A DNA stretch of 44,229 nucleotides from SIG575 sp964474295 (lineage in GTDB: Bacteria; Bacillota; Clostridia; Oscillospirales; Acutalibacteraceae), in the NCBI GenBank assembly GCA_964474295.1, contig CAYYRN010000011.1, forward strand, positions 1-44,229, written 5' to 3'. The notes beneath the pieces were generated by a model. The model was not told where the DNA came from. It was given only the letters and a program-made list of their open reading frames with translations, and did no database searches. The translations under genes were made by a program, and so were the position numbers. Position 1 is the stretch's first letter. The number at the start of each line of letters is the position of its first letter. This document shows positions 23,562-32,005 of this stretch, one piece after another.

Positions 23562-24413
23562 ATGAAAAGAATAACTGCCTTTACGGTTTCTTTTGCAATT
23601 ATTTTCACTTTCCTTTCACTTTTTACAATAAATTCTTATGCCGAAGCTTACGAAAAAGATATGCCCGAACAATTGCAATACGGCTTTATTACCGCTTCGG
23701 ACGGTGCGAAAATAGAGTATGCGCTTTACGGTGATATGTCTGCACAGCCACTCGTTATGCTGCCTTGCAACGGCAACAGTATGCACAATTTTGACGGCTC
23801 CGTTTTGCCGGAGCTTGCAAAACATTTTAAAGTTATTACTGTATCTCCCCGTGGCACCGGCAACTCCGAAAGAGGAACAAGCAAACTCACCTTTGATACG
23901 GAAAGTGATGACCTTTTGTGCCTGTTTAATGAACTCGGCATTGAAAAAGCACACCTTTTCGGATTCAGTGACGGCGGGAATTTGGCAATTGTTTTCACCC
24001 TGCAGCACAAAGAAAGAGTTCTTTCCCTCACGGCTATGGGAGCAAACATAAACACAATGGGTACTAAGCTTACAAACCAAATCGGAATAGTTTTTGAATA
24101 TGCCGTGCTGTGTGTTAAAGCCAAAATCACCTCCGACAGCGAAACCGCACTCAAGCGTGACATTCAGGGTATGATGGTAGGTCAGCCCAAGCTTAAATTC
24201 AAAGACCTCAAAACAATAGATCTTCCCACCCTTAACATTTACGGTGAAAACGATATGATGTACCGCTGTCATTCCAAAATGATTACAAAATCCATTCCCG
24301 ACGCACAGGAGCTTATGGTAAAAGGCGGCGGTCATTCAAGCTGTTTTAAATTTTCCGATACTGTTATTTTGCCGAAGATGCTTGATTTTTACGGCTCAAT
24401 CGGAGCTTTATAA
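23562..24413 (+). CDS. Secreted alpha/beta-hydrolase
   Basis: A 283-residue alpha/beta-hydrolase with an N-terminal signal peptide (residues 1-28, ending NSYAEA). The canonical triad can be read: nucleophile Ser in GFSDGGN, acid Asp in YGENDMM, and His in KGGGHSS. The oxyanion region is LPCNGNSMHNFD, and the PRGTGNS motif is typical of the family. Substrate unknown; peptidase, esterase and lactonase members are all possible. The ATG at 23562 follows AGGAG, just after the upstream terminator, and I see no clear promoter in the short space between. Confidence 0.85.
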   Translation: MKRITAFTVSFAIIFTFLSLFTINSYAEAYEKDMPEQLQYGFITASDGAKIEYALYGDMSAQPLVMLPCNGNSMHNFDGSVLPELAKHFKVITVSPRGTGNSERGTSKLTFDTESDDLLCLFNELGIEKAHLFGFSDGGNLAIVFTLQHKERVLSLTAMGANINTMGTKLTNQIGIVFEYAVLCVKAKITSDSETALKRDIQGMMVGQPKLKFKDLKTIDLPTLNIYGENDMMYRCHSKMITKSIPDAQELMVKGGGHSSCFKFSDTVILPKMLDFYGSIGAL

Positions 24414-24437
24414 AGGTACATCCTGCATTTTTCAAAG

Positions 24438-24463
24438 CCTCAAAGCATATATTTTGCCTGAGG
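24438..24463 (+). promoter_or_regulatory. Hairpin covering the bofA ribosome-binding site
   Basis: CCTCA (24438-24442) can pair with TGAGG (24459-24463), with GCA-TGC pairing inside it. The right arm is part of the TGAGGTGG ribosome site of the next gene, so folding would reduce its translation. Short and unproven. Confidence 0.35.
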
Positions 24464-24472
24464 TGGTAAAAA

Positions 24473-24739
24473 ATGTCATCATTGTTTAAATTCGGTTTAA
24501 TTGCGGCACTTGTTCTGTCGGCTCTTATAATAATAATTTCGGCAATAAAAACAAAACGCTTTTTTTCGTGTGTGATACTCAGCTCCCTGCAAGGAATTAT
24601 TGCCGTGTTTGCCGTAAATGCTTTGGGGCTTGTAACGGGGCTTCACCTTTCGCTGAACGCTTACACAATCACCGCATCCGCAATCGGCGGCACACCTGCC
24701 GTTATCGGTCTGATAATTTTGGAAATAATTTTTAAATAA
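24473..24739 (+). CDS. bofA: BofA-family pro-sigma-K processing inhibitor
   Basis: An 88-residue membrane protein of the BofA family. In Bacillus subtilis BofA holds the SpoIVFB protease inactive until the engulfment checkpoint. Here there are two or three hydrophobic segments (residues 5-24, 31-54, 62-86) and the family ending with a conserved hydrophobic Gly-Pro stretch (GGTPAVIGLIILEIIF). The ATG at 24473 follows TGAGGTGG. Together with YunB and YlmC it indicates spore formation; many Clostridia carry BofA even where the sigma-K checkpoint differs. Confidence 0.85.
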   Translation: MSSLFKFGLIAALVLSALIIIISAIKTKRFFSCVILSSLQGIIAVFAVNALGLVTGLHLSLNAYTITASAIGGTPAVIGLIILEIIFK

Positions 24740-24750
24740 CAAAACAAAGA

Positions 24751-24800
24751 ACCGACCCGAAAATCAGAGTCAAATCTGATGCAACGGGTCGGTTTGTTTT
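24751..24800. terminator. Bidirectional terminator between bofA and the GPH transporter
   Basis: ACCGACCCG and CGGGTCGGT form a 9-bp stem with a second small hairpin (ATCAGA/TCTGAT) in its loop. TTGTTTTT follows on the plus strand and a T-rich tract on the minus strand. Confidence 0.8.
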
Positions 24801-24810
24801 TAAAACATTT

Positions 24811-27333
24811 TTAACGCTTTGATGATTTTCTGCTTTTCTTTTCGCTTTTTATTTTAGCCTCATATTCCTTTTCTTCTTCTTTCAGCTTCAATTCAAGCTC
24901 TTTTGCCTCGGCTTCGGCTTTTTCCGCCCTTATCTTAGCCTGCGTGTACATAGATGCTATTTCATCAAACCTTTCGTAATTTTCCATCTGTTTAAGTGAA
25001 ATTTCTGCATCGAGATACGGCTTTGCGGCTCTTGCGAAAATCGATATTTTATCAAGCTCTTTTTCCGACTTTTTGTGAAGTTCATTTTTCTTTGACTTGT
25101 ACTCGGAAATTTCCGCCTTGAGAGCTTTAACGGAATTTTCGGCACTGTTTTTCCTTGCAAGACTTAAATCCTTGTAAAGTATTTTAAGCTTTTCGTCACA
25201 TTCGTCTTCTTCCCTGTAATAGCCGTCGAGAACCGAATAATCGGGCTTTACAAAGTTTTTACCGTCGGCAAAATATTTTTTAATTGCTTTTACGGCATAT
25301 TTTTTCTTCTTCGCATCCTCAATCAACGCACTTCTCAATTCTCTTTCTTCGGGCGTTGATTTCGGCAATGCTTTTGCCTTTGCGATTTCGGTTTTGACGG
25401 ATGCCTCATCCAGCTTTAAAAGTCCCTCAAGACCTGCATTATATACTGTCTTCCAATTTTCTATTCGCTGTTCATATATGGGATTTGAGAATTTATCAAG
25501 CTCTTTGCACACAAATTGCGAAATTGCAATTTCTTCGTTAAAATTCACGTCTTCCGCATACTTCTTTTTCGCTTCTTTTCGCTTTTGCTTATCGGAAATC
25601 GATTTATACGATTTTTTATCAAGCTTTTTAGGTTCTTCGACAGACATTTTTCTCGCATTTTCTATCATATCGATTGTTTCCACAAGCTCACTGTCCCTTA
25701 AAACACCGTTTCCGTAATCTTCAAACATTGCACGGACTTTCAAAACACGGACAACCGATTTTTGCTTTCTCTCATTAAAATCGTACCAAAAATACGGAAT
25801 TACGTTCATTAATGCTCCGACTGCGGAAACAATAATCAACACATGAAGAAGCGAAAGCAAAATGTCAGGGTCATAAAGTGCGGAATAAGCGTTGTGATAA
25901 TTATCCTGCCCTTTTTCAAGCTGCTGTGCCAAAATTTCACCGACAGTTTCACCGTCACCGAGAACTCTTTCCAATATTTTGGGGTTTGACGTGACAATTG
26001 CCGCATTCTCCTTTGTGATTCCTCCCTTTTTGTAAATTGCGGGGAGAACGGATGATGTAGCAAGCGTAATTACAGTTCCGATAGTACCGACTGCCGAAAA
26101 CATACCGTCAATTCTTTCGCCGGATTTGTACTGCTGATAATCTCTGATGTCTGCCTGTATCGAAGGTGTGAGAATATGTGCAAACGAGGACATAAACATA
26201 TTCATATAAAGACAACCCAGCACAAGCCATATTGTGGCACCGTTAATTTCCCGTGTGCAGGTAAGCATAAGCAAAATAAAGAATATGTTAAAAATATTTG
26301 TGACTATAAGTACCGCTTTCTTGCCCCATTTTCTTATGCAGAAAGGAGCAAGCAACATTCCCCAGAGAGATGCGTTGCCGTAAATTGTGTTAATAATTCC
26401 CATACCCGTTCCGGAGGTTGCGCCGCCGTAATTATAAAGCCAATTCAGTATGTTGCTGTAAGAAGATTCCAAAAATCCGAGCCAGCCGGCAAGGGAAATA
26501 ATCCAAAAATATTTATTCTTCGCAACCTCACGCATTGCATCCGTAAAACGTATTCTTATAACGTGGGTTCTTGCCTGAACGATTTTTTCTTCCGTATTTT
26601 TGTAAACTATTATACAGCACAAAATACCTATCAAGCCGATAATCGGATAAAGAAGTCGGTAAACTCTGATGTCGGTCATATTGGTGTGGAAAACGCTCGA
26701 AGCCAAAATCGGAGTTATAAGGTTGATTACGGTGGGAGAAAACGAATACACTATGCTTTTAATCGAAGACACATCTGCTCTTTCCTGCGTATTCGGAGAA
26801 AGAACGTGGATAAGGTTTTCATAGCCGTCATAAAAGAAATAATAGAAAAAGTGAATAAACAAATTAAGGACAAGTATAATGGCACATTTTGCGACATAAG
26901 CATAGCTTTCACCGAAAATTTCACCTTCGGGAAGCCAAACACTAAGCTTATTGTACGGAAACCAAACCATAATCAAGCACAAAATTACGGTGGGTATTGC
27001 CATTGACAATATGTAAGGTCTGTATTTGCCCGCTTTGTTTCTTGTGTTATCGATAATATTTGCTCTTATTCCCGTCATCGGAATATTTGCAAGAACGGCA
27101 ATAACATACAAAATGTACATATCCATAGCATCGACACCGAGGGTGCTTGAAATGAGCGTGTTACCCGTTGCAAGGATACAAGCCGTGCCGAGAGTTATTA
27201 CCATATATGCACCCAGACCGCCGCCCGAATATGCGGCAATTTCCCGAAATGTCATATATCTGCCTTTCATCGGAGTTTTCCAATAAGTTTTGACTTTGCT
27301 TACGGTGTCAAAAACCTTATTCTTCAAATTCAT
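24811..27333 (-). CDS. GPH-type MFS sugar:cation symporter with long C-terminal coiled-coil domain
   Basis: An 840-residue transporter, roughly twice the usual family length. Residues 30 to about 540 hold about twelve membrane segments of the glycoside-pentoside-hexuronide (MFS_2) family, with AYSGGGLGAYMV near the start, ANIPMTGIRANIIDNTRNKAGKYRP (positions about 85-110) and QADIRDYQQYKSGERIDGMF after the middle. Residues 545-840 are cytoplasmic, very rich in Lys, Glu and Ala, and mostly predicted coiled coil. The ATG at 27333 lies seven bases after AAAGGAG. Substrate probably a glycan-derived sugar or glycoside; the nearby GH127 gene fits but is on the other strand. The tail's role is unknown. 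Confidence 0.88.
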   Translation of the reverse strand: MNLKNKVFDTVSKVKTYWKTPMKGRYMTFREIAAYSGGGLGAYMVITLGTACILATGNTLISSTLGVDAMDMYILYVIAVLANIPMTGIRANIIDNTRNKAGKYRPYILSMAIPTVILCLIMVWFPYNKLSVWLPEGEIFGESYAYVAKCAIILVLNLFIHFFYYFFYDGYENLIHVLSPNTQERADVSSIKSIVYSFSPTVINLITPILASSVFHTNMTDIRVYRLLYPIIGLIGILCCIIVYKNTEEKIVQARTHVIRIRFTDAMREVAKNKYFWIISLAGWLGFLESSYSNILNWLYNYGGATSGTGMGIINTIYGNASLWGMLLAPFCIRKWGKKAVLIVTNIFNIFFILLMLTCTREINGATIWLVLGCLYMNMFMSSFAHILTPSIQADIRDYQQYKSGERIDGMFSAVGTIGTVITLATSSVLPAIYKKGGITKENAAIVTSNPKILERVLGDGETVGEILAQQLEKGQDNYHNAYSALYDPDILLSLLHVLIIVSAVGALMNVIPYFWYDFNERKQKSVVRVLKVRAMFEDYGNGVLRDSELVETIDMIENARKMSVEEPKKLDKKSYKSISDKQKRKEAKKKYAEDVNFNEEIAISQFVCKELDKFSNPIYEQRIENWKTVYNAGLEGLLKLDEASVKTEIAKAKALPKSTPEERELRSALIEDAKKKKYAVKAIKKYFADGKNFVKPDYSVLDGYYREEDECDEKLKILYKDLSLARKNSAENSVKALKAEISEYKSKKNELHKKSEKELDKISIFARAAKPYLDAEISLKQMENYERFDEIASMYTQAKIRAEKAEAEAKELELKLKEEEKEYEAKIKSEKKSRKSSKR

Positions 27334-27382
27334 CAAAAGACTCCTTTCACATCTTTTATAATTCTAAGCAACAACACTGATT

Positions 27383-27411
27383 ATTATAGCAAGTTTGCTA
27401 AAAATTTGCAA
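27383..27411 (-). promoter_or_regulatory. Promoter of the GPH transporter with operator-like palindrome in its spacer
   Basis: On the minus strand, TTGCAA and TATAAT are 17 bp apart. The spacer and the edge of the -10 contain TAGCAA-AC-TTGCTA (27387-27400), a perfect 6-bp inverted repeat with a 2-bp centre, placed where a repressor would block RNA polymerase. Confidence 0.7.
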
Positions 27412-27456
27412 TATAATAGCAGAATTTTGTTCTGTTTGCAAGCATTTTTATCAGCG

Positions 27457-27485
27457 TTTACAAAAGATTAAAAATGTGCTATACT
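27457..27485 (+). promoter_or_regulatory. Promoter of the ylmC gene
   Basis: TTTACA and TATACT separated by 17 bp, 40 bp before the ATG. Confidence 0.65.
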
Positions 27486-27524
27486 TATGTGGCAAAACAT
27501 AAAATAGTTACGGAGGTGTTCTTT

Positions 27525-27824
27525 ATGAACTGCTGTGTAACTGATTTAAGATACAAGGAAGTTATTAACAATGCCGACGGCACACGGCTCGGTTGTGTGA
27601 ACGATGTTGAAATCGACACCTGTAGCGGATGTGTTGTGGCGATTGTCATTTTCGGTCAAGCTCGCTGCTTCGGTCTTTTCGGCAGAACTCCCGACATTAA
27701 AATTTGCTGGAACGATATTTGCGTTATCGGCGAAGATACCATACTTGTTAAGTTTTGTCCCCCTGCCTGTAACGAGCCGAGGCAGAGAAGAAAAGGCAGG
27801 CTGTTTGATTCTTTTTTTAATTGA
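27525..27824 (+). CDS. ylmC: YlmC/YmxH-family sporulation protein (PRC-barrel)
   Basis: A 99-residue protein with the PRC-barrel fold of the YlmC/YmxH family, which is widespread in endospore formers. The core pattern is LRYKEVINNADGTRLGCVNDVEID followed by a strand ending in GLFGRTPDIKICWNDICVIGEDTILV (residues about 7-30 and 48-73), and a basic C-terminus. Its molecular function is not established. I start at the ATG at 27525, six bases after GGAGGTG; an in-frame ATG 51 bases earlier lies within the promoter leader and lacks a ribosome site. Confidence 0.88.
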   Translation: MNCCVTDLRYKEVINNADGTRLGCVNDVEIDTCSGCVVAIVIFGQARCFGLFGRTPDIKICWNDICVIGEDTILVKFCPPACNEPRQRRKGRLFDSFFN

Positions 27825-27854
27825 CAAACAGCTTTCAGTTAAGAGGTGTAAAGG

Positions 27855-28958
27855 ATGTTGAAAAAAATTGTTGCCGCCTTTTGTGCGGTTTTATTGACTT
27901 TTTGTTTATTCTCCTGCTCAAAAGACGTGAAAGAATCCTCACCGTTGAAAGAATCCGATTTCATTTCAAGCGATGTGGACGAAGAAACCTCACTGAAATA
28001 TGACGAATATGAAGATTACGTTATCGTAACGGGAATAAGCTCAATACCCGATGACATCACCATACCCGAAACTATTGCCGGAAAAGATGTTGCTGCTGTG
28101 GGCGAGAAGGCTTTTTACGATATGGGATGGGTAAAATCAATTACCATTGCCGACACGGTGCTTGAAATAGGCGATTATGCCTTTTACGGCTGCAAAAGCG
28201 TAAAAACCGTTTCTTTTTCGGAAAATCTGTATTCCTTGGGAACCTCCGCTTTTTCGGGCATAAAATCGCTTACCTCCGTCAGACTTCCGCTGACGCTCAG
28301 AATAATCGGCGGTGCGGCATTTGCGGACTGCTCAAAGCTCGAAAACGTTGTAATCCCCTCAAACACATATTCTATCGGCGGCGGTGCCTTTGCCGGCACT
28401 CCTTGGCTTGAAAAACAGGATGACGAGTTTGTGATTGCGGGAAAAAACGTTTTAATCCATTATAACGGAAAAGAAAGCACAGTTGACGTACCTGACAGCA
28501 TTGTTGAAGTTTCCGCATTTTATGACAATTTTTACATAAGTCAAGTGAATATCCCCGAAAGCGTCCAAAGAATAGGCGAATACGCTTTTATAAACTCCTC
28601 GCTTGAAAAAATCAATTTCGGGGAAAACGTAGAATCTATCGGCAACGGTGCATTTGACGGCTGTTTAAATTTGGAAAGCGTTTCTTTTACGGATAATTTG
28701 AAAAAAATCGGTTCCTATGCATTTTCGGGTTGCAGCGGCATAACGAAAATTACCGTTCCCGAAAATGTCAAGAGTGTGGGCGACAATGCATTTACAAGAT
28801 GTGACAGCTTAAAAACGCTCACTTTCACCTCTTCAAAAACAGTTATCGGTTCCGATATTTGCGACAGTTGTTACAACCTTGAAAAAATTATCTGTCCGAA
28901 AAATTCGCCCGTAATCGATTATGCAAAAAATTCAGGCTTTAATTTAGATGTTATATAA
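27855..28958 (+). CDS. Leucine-rich-repeat (BspA-type, LRR_5) lipoprotein
   Basis: A 367-residue surface lipoprotein. The N-terminus is a lipoprotein signal with lipobox LFSC, Cys20-22 region. From about residue 75 there are roughly eleven BspA-type repeats of about 22 residues, each with the pattern I-P-x-x-V-x-x-I-G-x-x-A-F-x-x-C, as in FYGCKSVKTVSF, FADCSKLENVVIP, FDGCLNLESVSF and FSGCSGITKITVP. Such proteins are common in gut Firmicutes and often bind host or microbial surfaces; its ligand is unknown. ATG at 27855 follows AAGAGGTG and AAAGG, 30 bp after ylmC, so it may share that promoter. Confidence 0.88.
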   Translation: MLKKIVAAFCAVLLTFCLFSCSKDVKESSPLKESDFISSDVDEETSLKYDEYEDYVIVTGISSIPDDITIPETIAGKDVAAVGEKAFYDMGWVKSITIADTVLEIGDYAFYGCKSVKTVSFSENLYSLGTSAFSGIKSLTSVRLPLTLRIIGGAAFADCSKLENVVIPSNTYSIGGGAFAGTPWLEKQDDEFVIAGKNVLIHYNGKESTVDVPDSIVEVSAFYDNFYISQVNIPESVQRIGEYAFINSSLEKINFGENVESIGNGAFDGCLNLESVSFTDNLKKIGSYAFSGCSGITKITVPENVKSVGDNAFTRCDSLKTLTFTSSKTVIGSDICDSCYNLEKIICPKNSPVIDYAKNSGFNLDVI

Positions 28959-28970
28959 GAAGGTTTTAAA

Positions 28971-29801
28971 TTGAAAAGGATTGTTACAATTCAAGATATT
29001 TCTTGCTTCGGCAAATGCTCGCTTACGGTAGCCTTGCCTTTAATTTCCGCCTGCGGAGTTGAGGCGTGTCCCATACCTACCGTTCTTCTTTCAACACATA
29101 CGGGAGGTTTCAGCGGTTTTTCCGTTTGTGACCTGACGGAAGAAATTACACCCATCGCACAACATTGGAAAACCCTGAATCTCAGCTTTGACGGCATTTA
29201 CACAGGATATCTCGGTTCAAAAAAGCAATTGAAAATCGTTTCAAATTTTATAGATGATTTCAAAAAAGAAAACACGCTTGTTTTTGTTGACCCCGTTATG
29301 GGCGACCACGGCAAGCTTTATGCGGGATTTGAAAAAAGCTTTGCACAGGAAATGGCTATGCTTGTAAAAAAAGCCGACATCATCACCCCCAATTTAACGG
29401 AAGCCGCCTACCTTTTGGGAGAAGAATACAAAGAAAACTATTCCGATTCGGAAATCAGAGATATGTCGGTAAGGCTTTCGCATTTCGGTGTGAAGACAGT
29501 TATAATAACAGGTGTTTCACGCAAAAACAGTCTCGGCGTTATTTCTTATGACAGCGAAAAGGATGAGTTTTGCGAATATTTCAGAGAAAAAATCGATGAT
29601 AATTTTCACGGCACGGGTGATGTGTTTGCTTCCGTTTGTTCTTCGGCACTGGTCAAGGGCTTTTCCGTAAAGGAATCGGTCGAGATTGCAACGGATTTTG
29701 TTGTTGAGTGCATAAAGCACACAGCACCGGACAAAAAGAACCACCCATACAGCGTAAAATTCGAGGAATGTATCCCCTCTCTCGTTAAAAGGATGTTTTG
29801 A
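28971..29801 (+). CDS. pdxK: Pyridoxal/pyridoxamine kinase
   Basis: A 276-residue ribokinase-fold kinase that phosphorylates vitamin B6 vitamers with ATP to yield pyridoxal 5'-phosphate or a precursor. Signatures are the opening TIQDISCFGKCSLTVALP, YTGYLGS, VDPVMGDHGKLYAGF and the anion-hole/catalytic motif GTGDVFAS near the C-terminus. The start is TTG at 28971 after AAGAAGG. It is 12 bp after the LRR lipoprotein gene and its stop overlaps the next start by one base (TGATG). Confidence 0.92.
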   Translation: MKRIVTIQDISCFGKCSLTVALPLISACGVEACPIPTVLLSTHTGGFSGFSVCDLTEEITPIAQHWKTLNLSFDGIYTGYLGSKKQLKIVSNFIDDFKKENTLVFVDPVMGDHGKLYAGFEKSFAQEMAMLVKKADIITPNLTEAAYLLGEEYKENYSDSEIRDMSVRLSHFGVKTVIITGVSRKNSLGVISYDSEKDEFCEYFREKIDDNFHGTGDVFASVCSSALVKGFSVKESVEIATDFVVECIKHTAPDKKNHPYSVKFEECIPSLVKRMF

Positions 29802-30763
29802 TGAAAAGTTTTGTTATTAAAGAAAATGACGCAAATCAGCGTCTTGATAAATTTCTTACAAAAAGCGTACCGAATTTGCCGAAATCGCTTATGTACAAAT
29901 ACATAAGAACAAAAAGGATAAAGGTAAACTCCAAGCGTGCCGAAATTTCAACACGTCTTGTTACCGGTGACACTGTGGATTTGTACATAAATGATGAATT
30001 TTTCACAAAAAACGAAACAAGATATGATTTTCTTTCAGCTTCCAAAAAAATCAGTATTTTATACGAAGACGAAAACATTATGCTGCTTAACAAGCCCACG
30101 GGCTTGCTTTGTCACCCCGATGACAAAGAGTATAACGACACTCTCATTACAAGAATCAAGCGTTACCTTTATGAAAAAGGTGAATTTTGTCCCGACGAAG
30201 AAAGCTCGTTCACTCCCGCACTCGTCAACAGAATCGACCGAAACACAAGCGGAATAGTAATTGCCGCAAAAAATGCGGAAGCTTTACGAATACTTAACCA
30301 AAAAATGAAAGACCGTGAGCTTCACAAATACTATTGTCTGATAATCCACGGCTGCCCGAAAAAGAAAAAAGATATTCTTGAGGGATATCTCGAAAAAGAC
30401 GAAGCTAAAAACAAGGTTACGGTTTCAAAAAAAGGCGGCGAAAACAAAAAACAAATCAGAACCAAATATGAGGTGCTTGAAACAAAGGGAAATTTAAGCC
30501 TTGTTGAAGTTGAACTTTTGACCGGAAGGACACATCAGATACGTTCGCATTTCGCTTCAATCGGTCATCCTCTTTTAGGTGACGGAAAGTACGGAACAAA
30601 CAAATTAAACAAGGAAAAAGGCTACAAAAAGCAATGTCTTTGCTCGTACAAGCTTACATTTGATTTCAAAACCGACGGCGGTTGCCTTAATTACCTCAAC
30701 GGCAAAACATTTCAAATTGACAACATTTGGTTTAAAGAAGAATTTTTAAACGGAACTCTTTAA
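29801..30763 (+). CDS. RluA-family RNA pseudouridine synthase (RluC/RluD-like)
   Basis: A 320-residue pseudouridine synthase. An N-terminal S4 RNA-binding domain (residues 1-65, QRLDKFLTKSVPNLPKSLM) precedes the catalytic domain with LLNKPTGLLCHP, the catalytic-loop motif ALVNRIDRNTSGIVIAAKN carrying the Asp nucleophile, and the ending LTGRTHQIRSHFASIGHPLLGDGKYG (split across residues 240-265). The target (23S rRNA or another RNA) cannot be told from sequence. The ATG at 29801 overlaps the pdxK stop by one base; translation is probably coupled. The assembly gap begins five bases after the stop codon. Confidence 0.92.
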   Translation: MKSFVIKENDANQRLDKFLTKSVPNLPKSLMYKYIRTKRIKVNSKRAEISTRLVTGDTVDLYINDEFFTKNETRYDFLSASKKISILYEDENIMLLNKPTGLLCHPDDKEYNDTLITRIKRYLYEKGEFCPDEESSFTPALVNRIDRNTSGIVIAAKNAEALRILNQKMKDRELHKYYCLIIHGCPKKKKDILEGYLEKDEAKNKVTVSKKGGENKKQIRTKYEVLETKGNLSLVEVELLTGRTHQIRSHFASIGHPLLGDGKYGTNKLNKEKGYKKQCLCSYKLTFDFKTDGGCLNYLNGKTFQIDNIWFKEEFLNGTL

Positions 30764-30767
30764 GTTA

Positions 30768-30867
30768 NNNNNNNNNNNNNNNNNNNNNNNNNNNNNNNNN
30801 NNNNNNNNNNNNNNNNNNNNNNNNNNNNNNNNNNNNNNNNNNNNNNNNNNNNNNNNNNNNNNNNNNN
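30768..30867. other. Assembly gap of 100 N
   Basis: Exactly 100 ambiguous bases, the conventional spacer for a scaffold join of unknown size. The order and distance of the sequences on either side are not established by the sequence itself. Confidence 0.98.
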
Positions 30868-30889
30868 GGCTTTTGTCAAAATTTCACAT

Positions 30890-30939
30890 TAAAAAAGGAT
30901 TCTTTCGGTTTTCGCAATTAAAAGCCGAAAGAATCCTTT
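30890..30939 (-). terminator. Terminator of the ChbG-like gene
   Basis: On the minus strand, AAAGGATTCTTTCGGCTTTT pairs with AAAACCGAAAGAATCCTTT over about 19 bp with a 7-base loop, followed by TTTTTAATG. A very long stem. Confidence 0.88.
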
Positions 30940-30958
30940 ACTCTTTTTTGTACGCTCT

Positions 30959-31831
30959 TTATTTTTTCATTCTAATCATATCACGGTAAGAAATAAGCTC
31001 GATGCCGTGAGCATTAAGGTGCTGCTCCGTTTTCGGGTCTTTCATAATTTGGTATTCCCAAACTCTATCTCTCCAACGAGCTGTTATGCCCTTGATTTCA
31101 TCACACTCAACAGAGGGATGCACATAAGTTTCGCTGAAACCTGCGGGGATTTGCACAAGGTCTTCGAGGAACATTTCACGGTATGTTTCGTAGCTTTTTC
31201 TCATTTCGTTATTCCACTTCGGGAAAACAAGATAATCGGGCATAATAACGTTGTTCTTTTTGCCGAGATGGTCACATATTTTGCAGGCAATTGCATAAAT
31301 AAAATAAGGTGTGCCGTCGGGACACTCTTTTTTTAACGGCTTTCTGCACATTCTGAAAGCATATCCGAGTTCGCCGCACAACTTCATTGTCATGGGAAGG
31401 AGCTTAAAATTGCCGCCCTCTATACCGTAAAGCGAACCCATATGATTATCAAGATGTGACGGCTTCATACCCATTTCTTCCGCAAGCTTGACCTGTGCCA
31501 AAATTTCCTGCCTTGCTTCTTCGAGGTCTGCGTGTTTTGCGAAATCTTCACATTCCGGCCACATAAAGCCTTTTTCGTTTTTCAGTGACGGCGAATCGGT
31601 AATCGGCCCCCAATTGTACCTTGCCCACTCGCTCGTTGTTGTAAGATGCACACCGATTGCGTACTGCGGATTATCGATTGAAAACTTAACCGCTTCTTTT
31701 GCGAATTTGCAGGGCATCATAATTGTCGAAGATTTAAGCCTTCCGCTTTTGAAAAGGTCTGTAATTGCTTCGTTTGCCGCACCGCACATTCCGAAATCGT
31801 CGGCATTTATAATCAGGTATTTGTCTGCCAC
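30959..31831 (-). CDS. ChbG/HpnK (YdjC)-family carbohydrate deacetylase
   Basis: A 290-residue YdjC-family protein; characterised members remove N-acetyl groups from chito-oligosaccharides or similar sugars with a divalent metal. Metal and catalytic motifs are visible: INADDFGMCGAAN (Asp pair), GVHLTTTSEW (His) and PSHLDNHMGS (His and Asp). Near the C-terminus SETYVHPSVE supplies another conserved His. The start is GTG at 31831, ten bases after AGGGGAG. Single-gene unit with its own terminator. Substrate unknown. Confidence 0.88.
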   Translation of the reverse strand: MADKYLIINADDFGMCGAANEAITDLFKSGRLKSSTIMMPCKFAKEAVKFSIDNPQYAIGVHLTTTSEWARYNWGPITDSPSLKNEKGFMWPECEDFAKHADLEEARQEILAQVKLAEEMGMKPSHLDNHMGSLYGIEGGNFKLLPMTMKLCGELGYAFRMCRKPLKKECPDGTPYFIYAIACKICDHLGKKNNVIMPDYLVFPKWNNEMRKSYETYREMFLEDLVQIPAGFSETYVHPSVECDEIKGITARWRDRVWEYQIMKDPKTEQHLNAHGIELISYRDMIRMKK

Positions 31832-31866
31832 TTCTCATTTCTCCCCTAAAGTTATATTTCTATAAC

Positions 31867-31893
31867 ATTTTACCATATTGACCGTGGTAAAAT
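31867..31893. promoter_or_regulatory. Perfect 9-bp inverted repeat upstream of the ChbG-like gene
   Basis: ATTTTACCA and TGGTAAAAT flank a 9-base spacer, 36 bp before the GTG start. Possible operator; regulator unknown. Confidence 0.4.
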
Positions 31894-31940
31894 TTGAATA
31901 GATTGTGAATTTTTGCAAAAGGTACACGACTTTGTTTTAA

Positions 31941-31984
31941 AAACGAAAAGCCTGCGCAAATAAAAATCCGCACAAGCTTTTCGT
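31941..31984 (-). terminator. Terminator of the LCP-family gene
   Basis: AAACGAAAAGCTTGTGC pairs with GCGCAGGCTTTTCGTTT on the minus strand, followed by TTAAAA after a T-run. Confidence 0.75.
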
Positions 31985-32005
31985 TTATATTAAGAAAAGA
32001 GATTT

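Noticed and set aside
23616..24335. A 239-codon open frame on the minus strand, opposite the alpha/beta-hydrolase
   Set aside because: Antisense shadow; the plus-strand frame has signal peptide and catalytic triad, this one has no motif.
26176..27006. A 276-codon open frame on the plus strand, opposite the GPH transporter gene
   Set aside because: It is fully antisense to an unmistakable transporter, has no ribosome site, and its translation is rich in Arg, His, Asn and Cys with no domain pattern.
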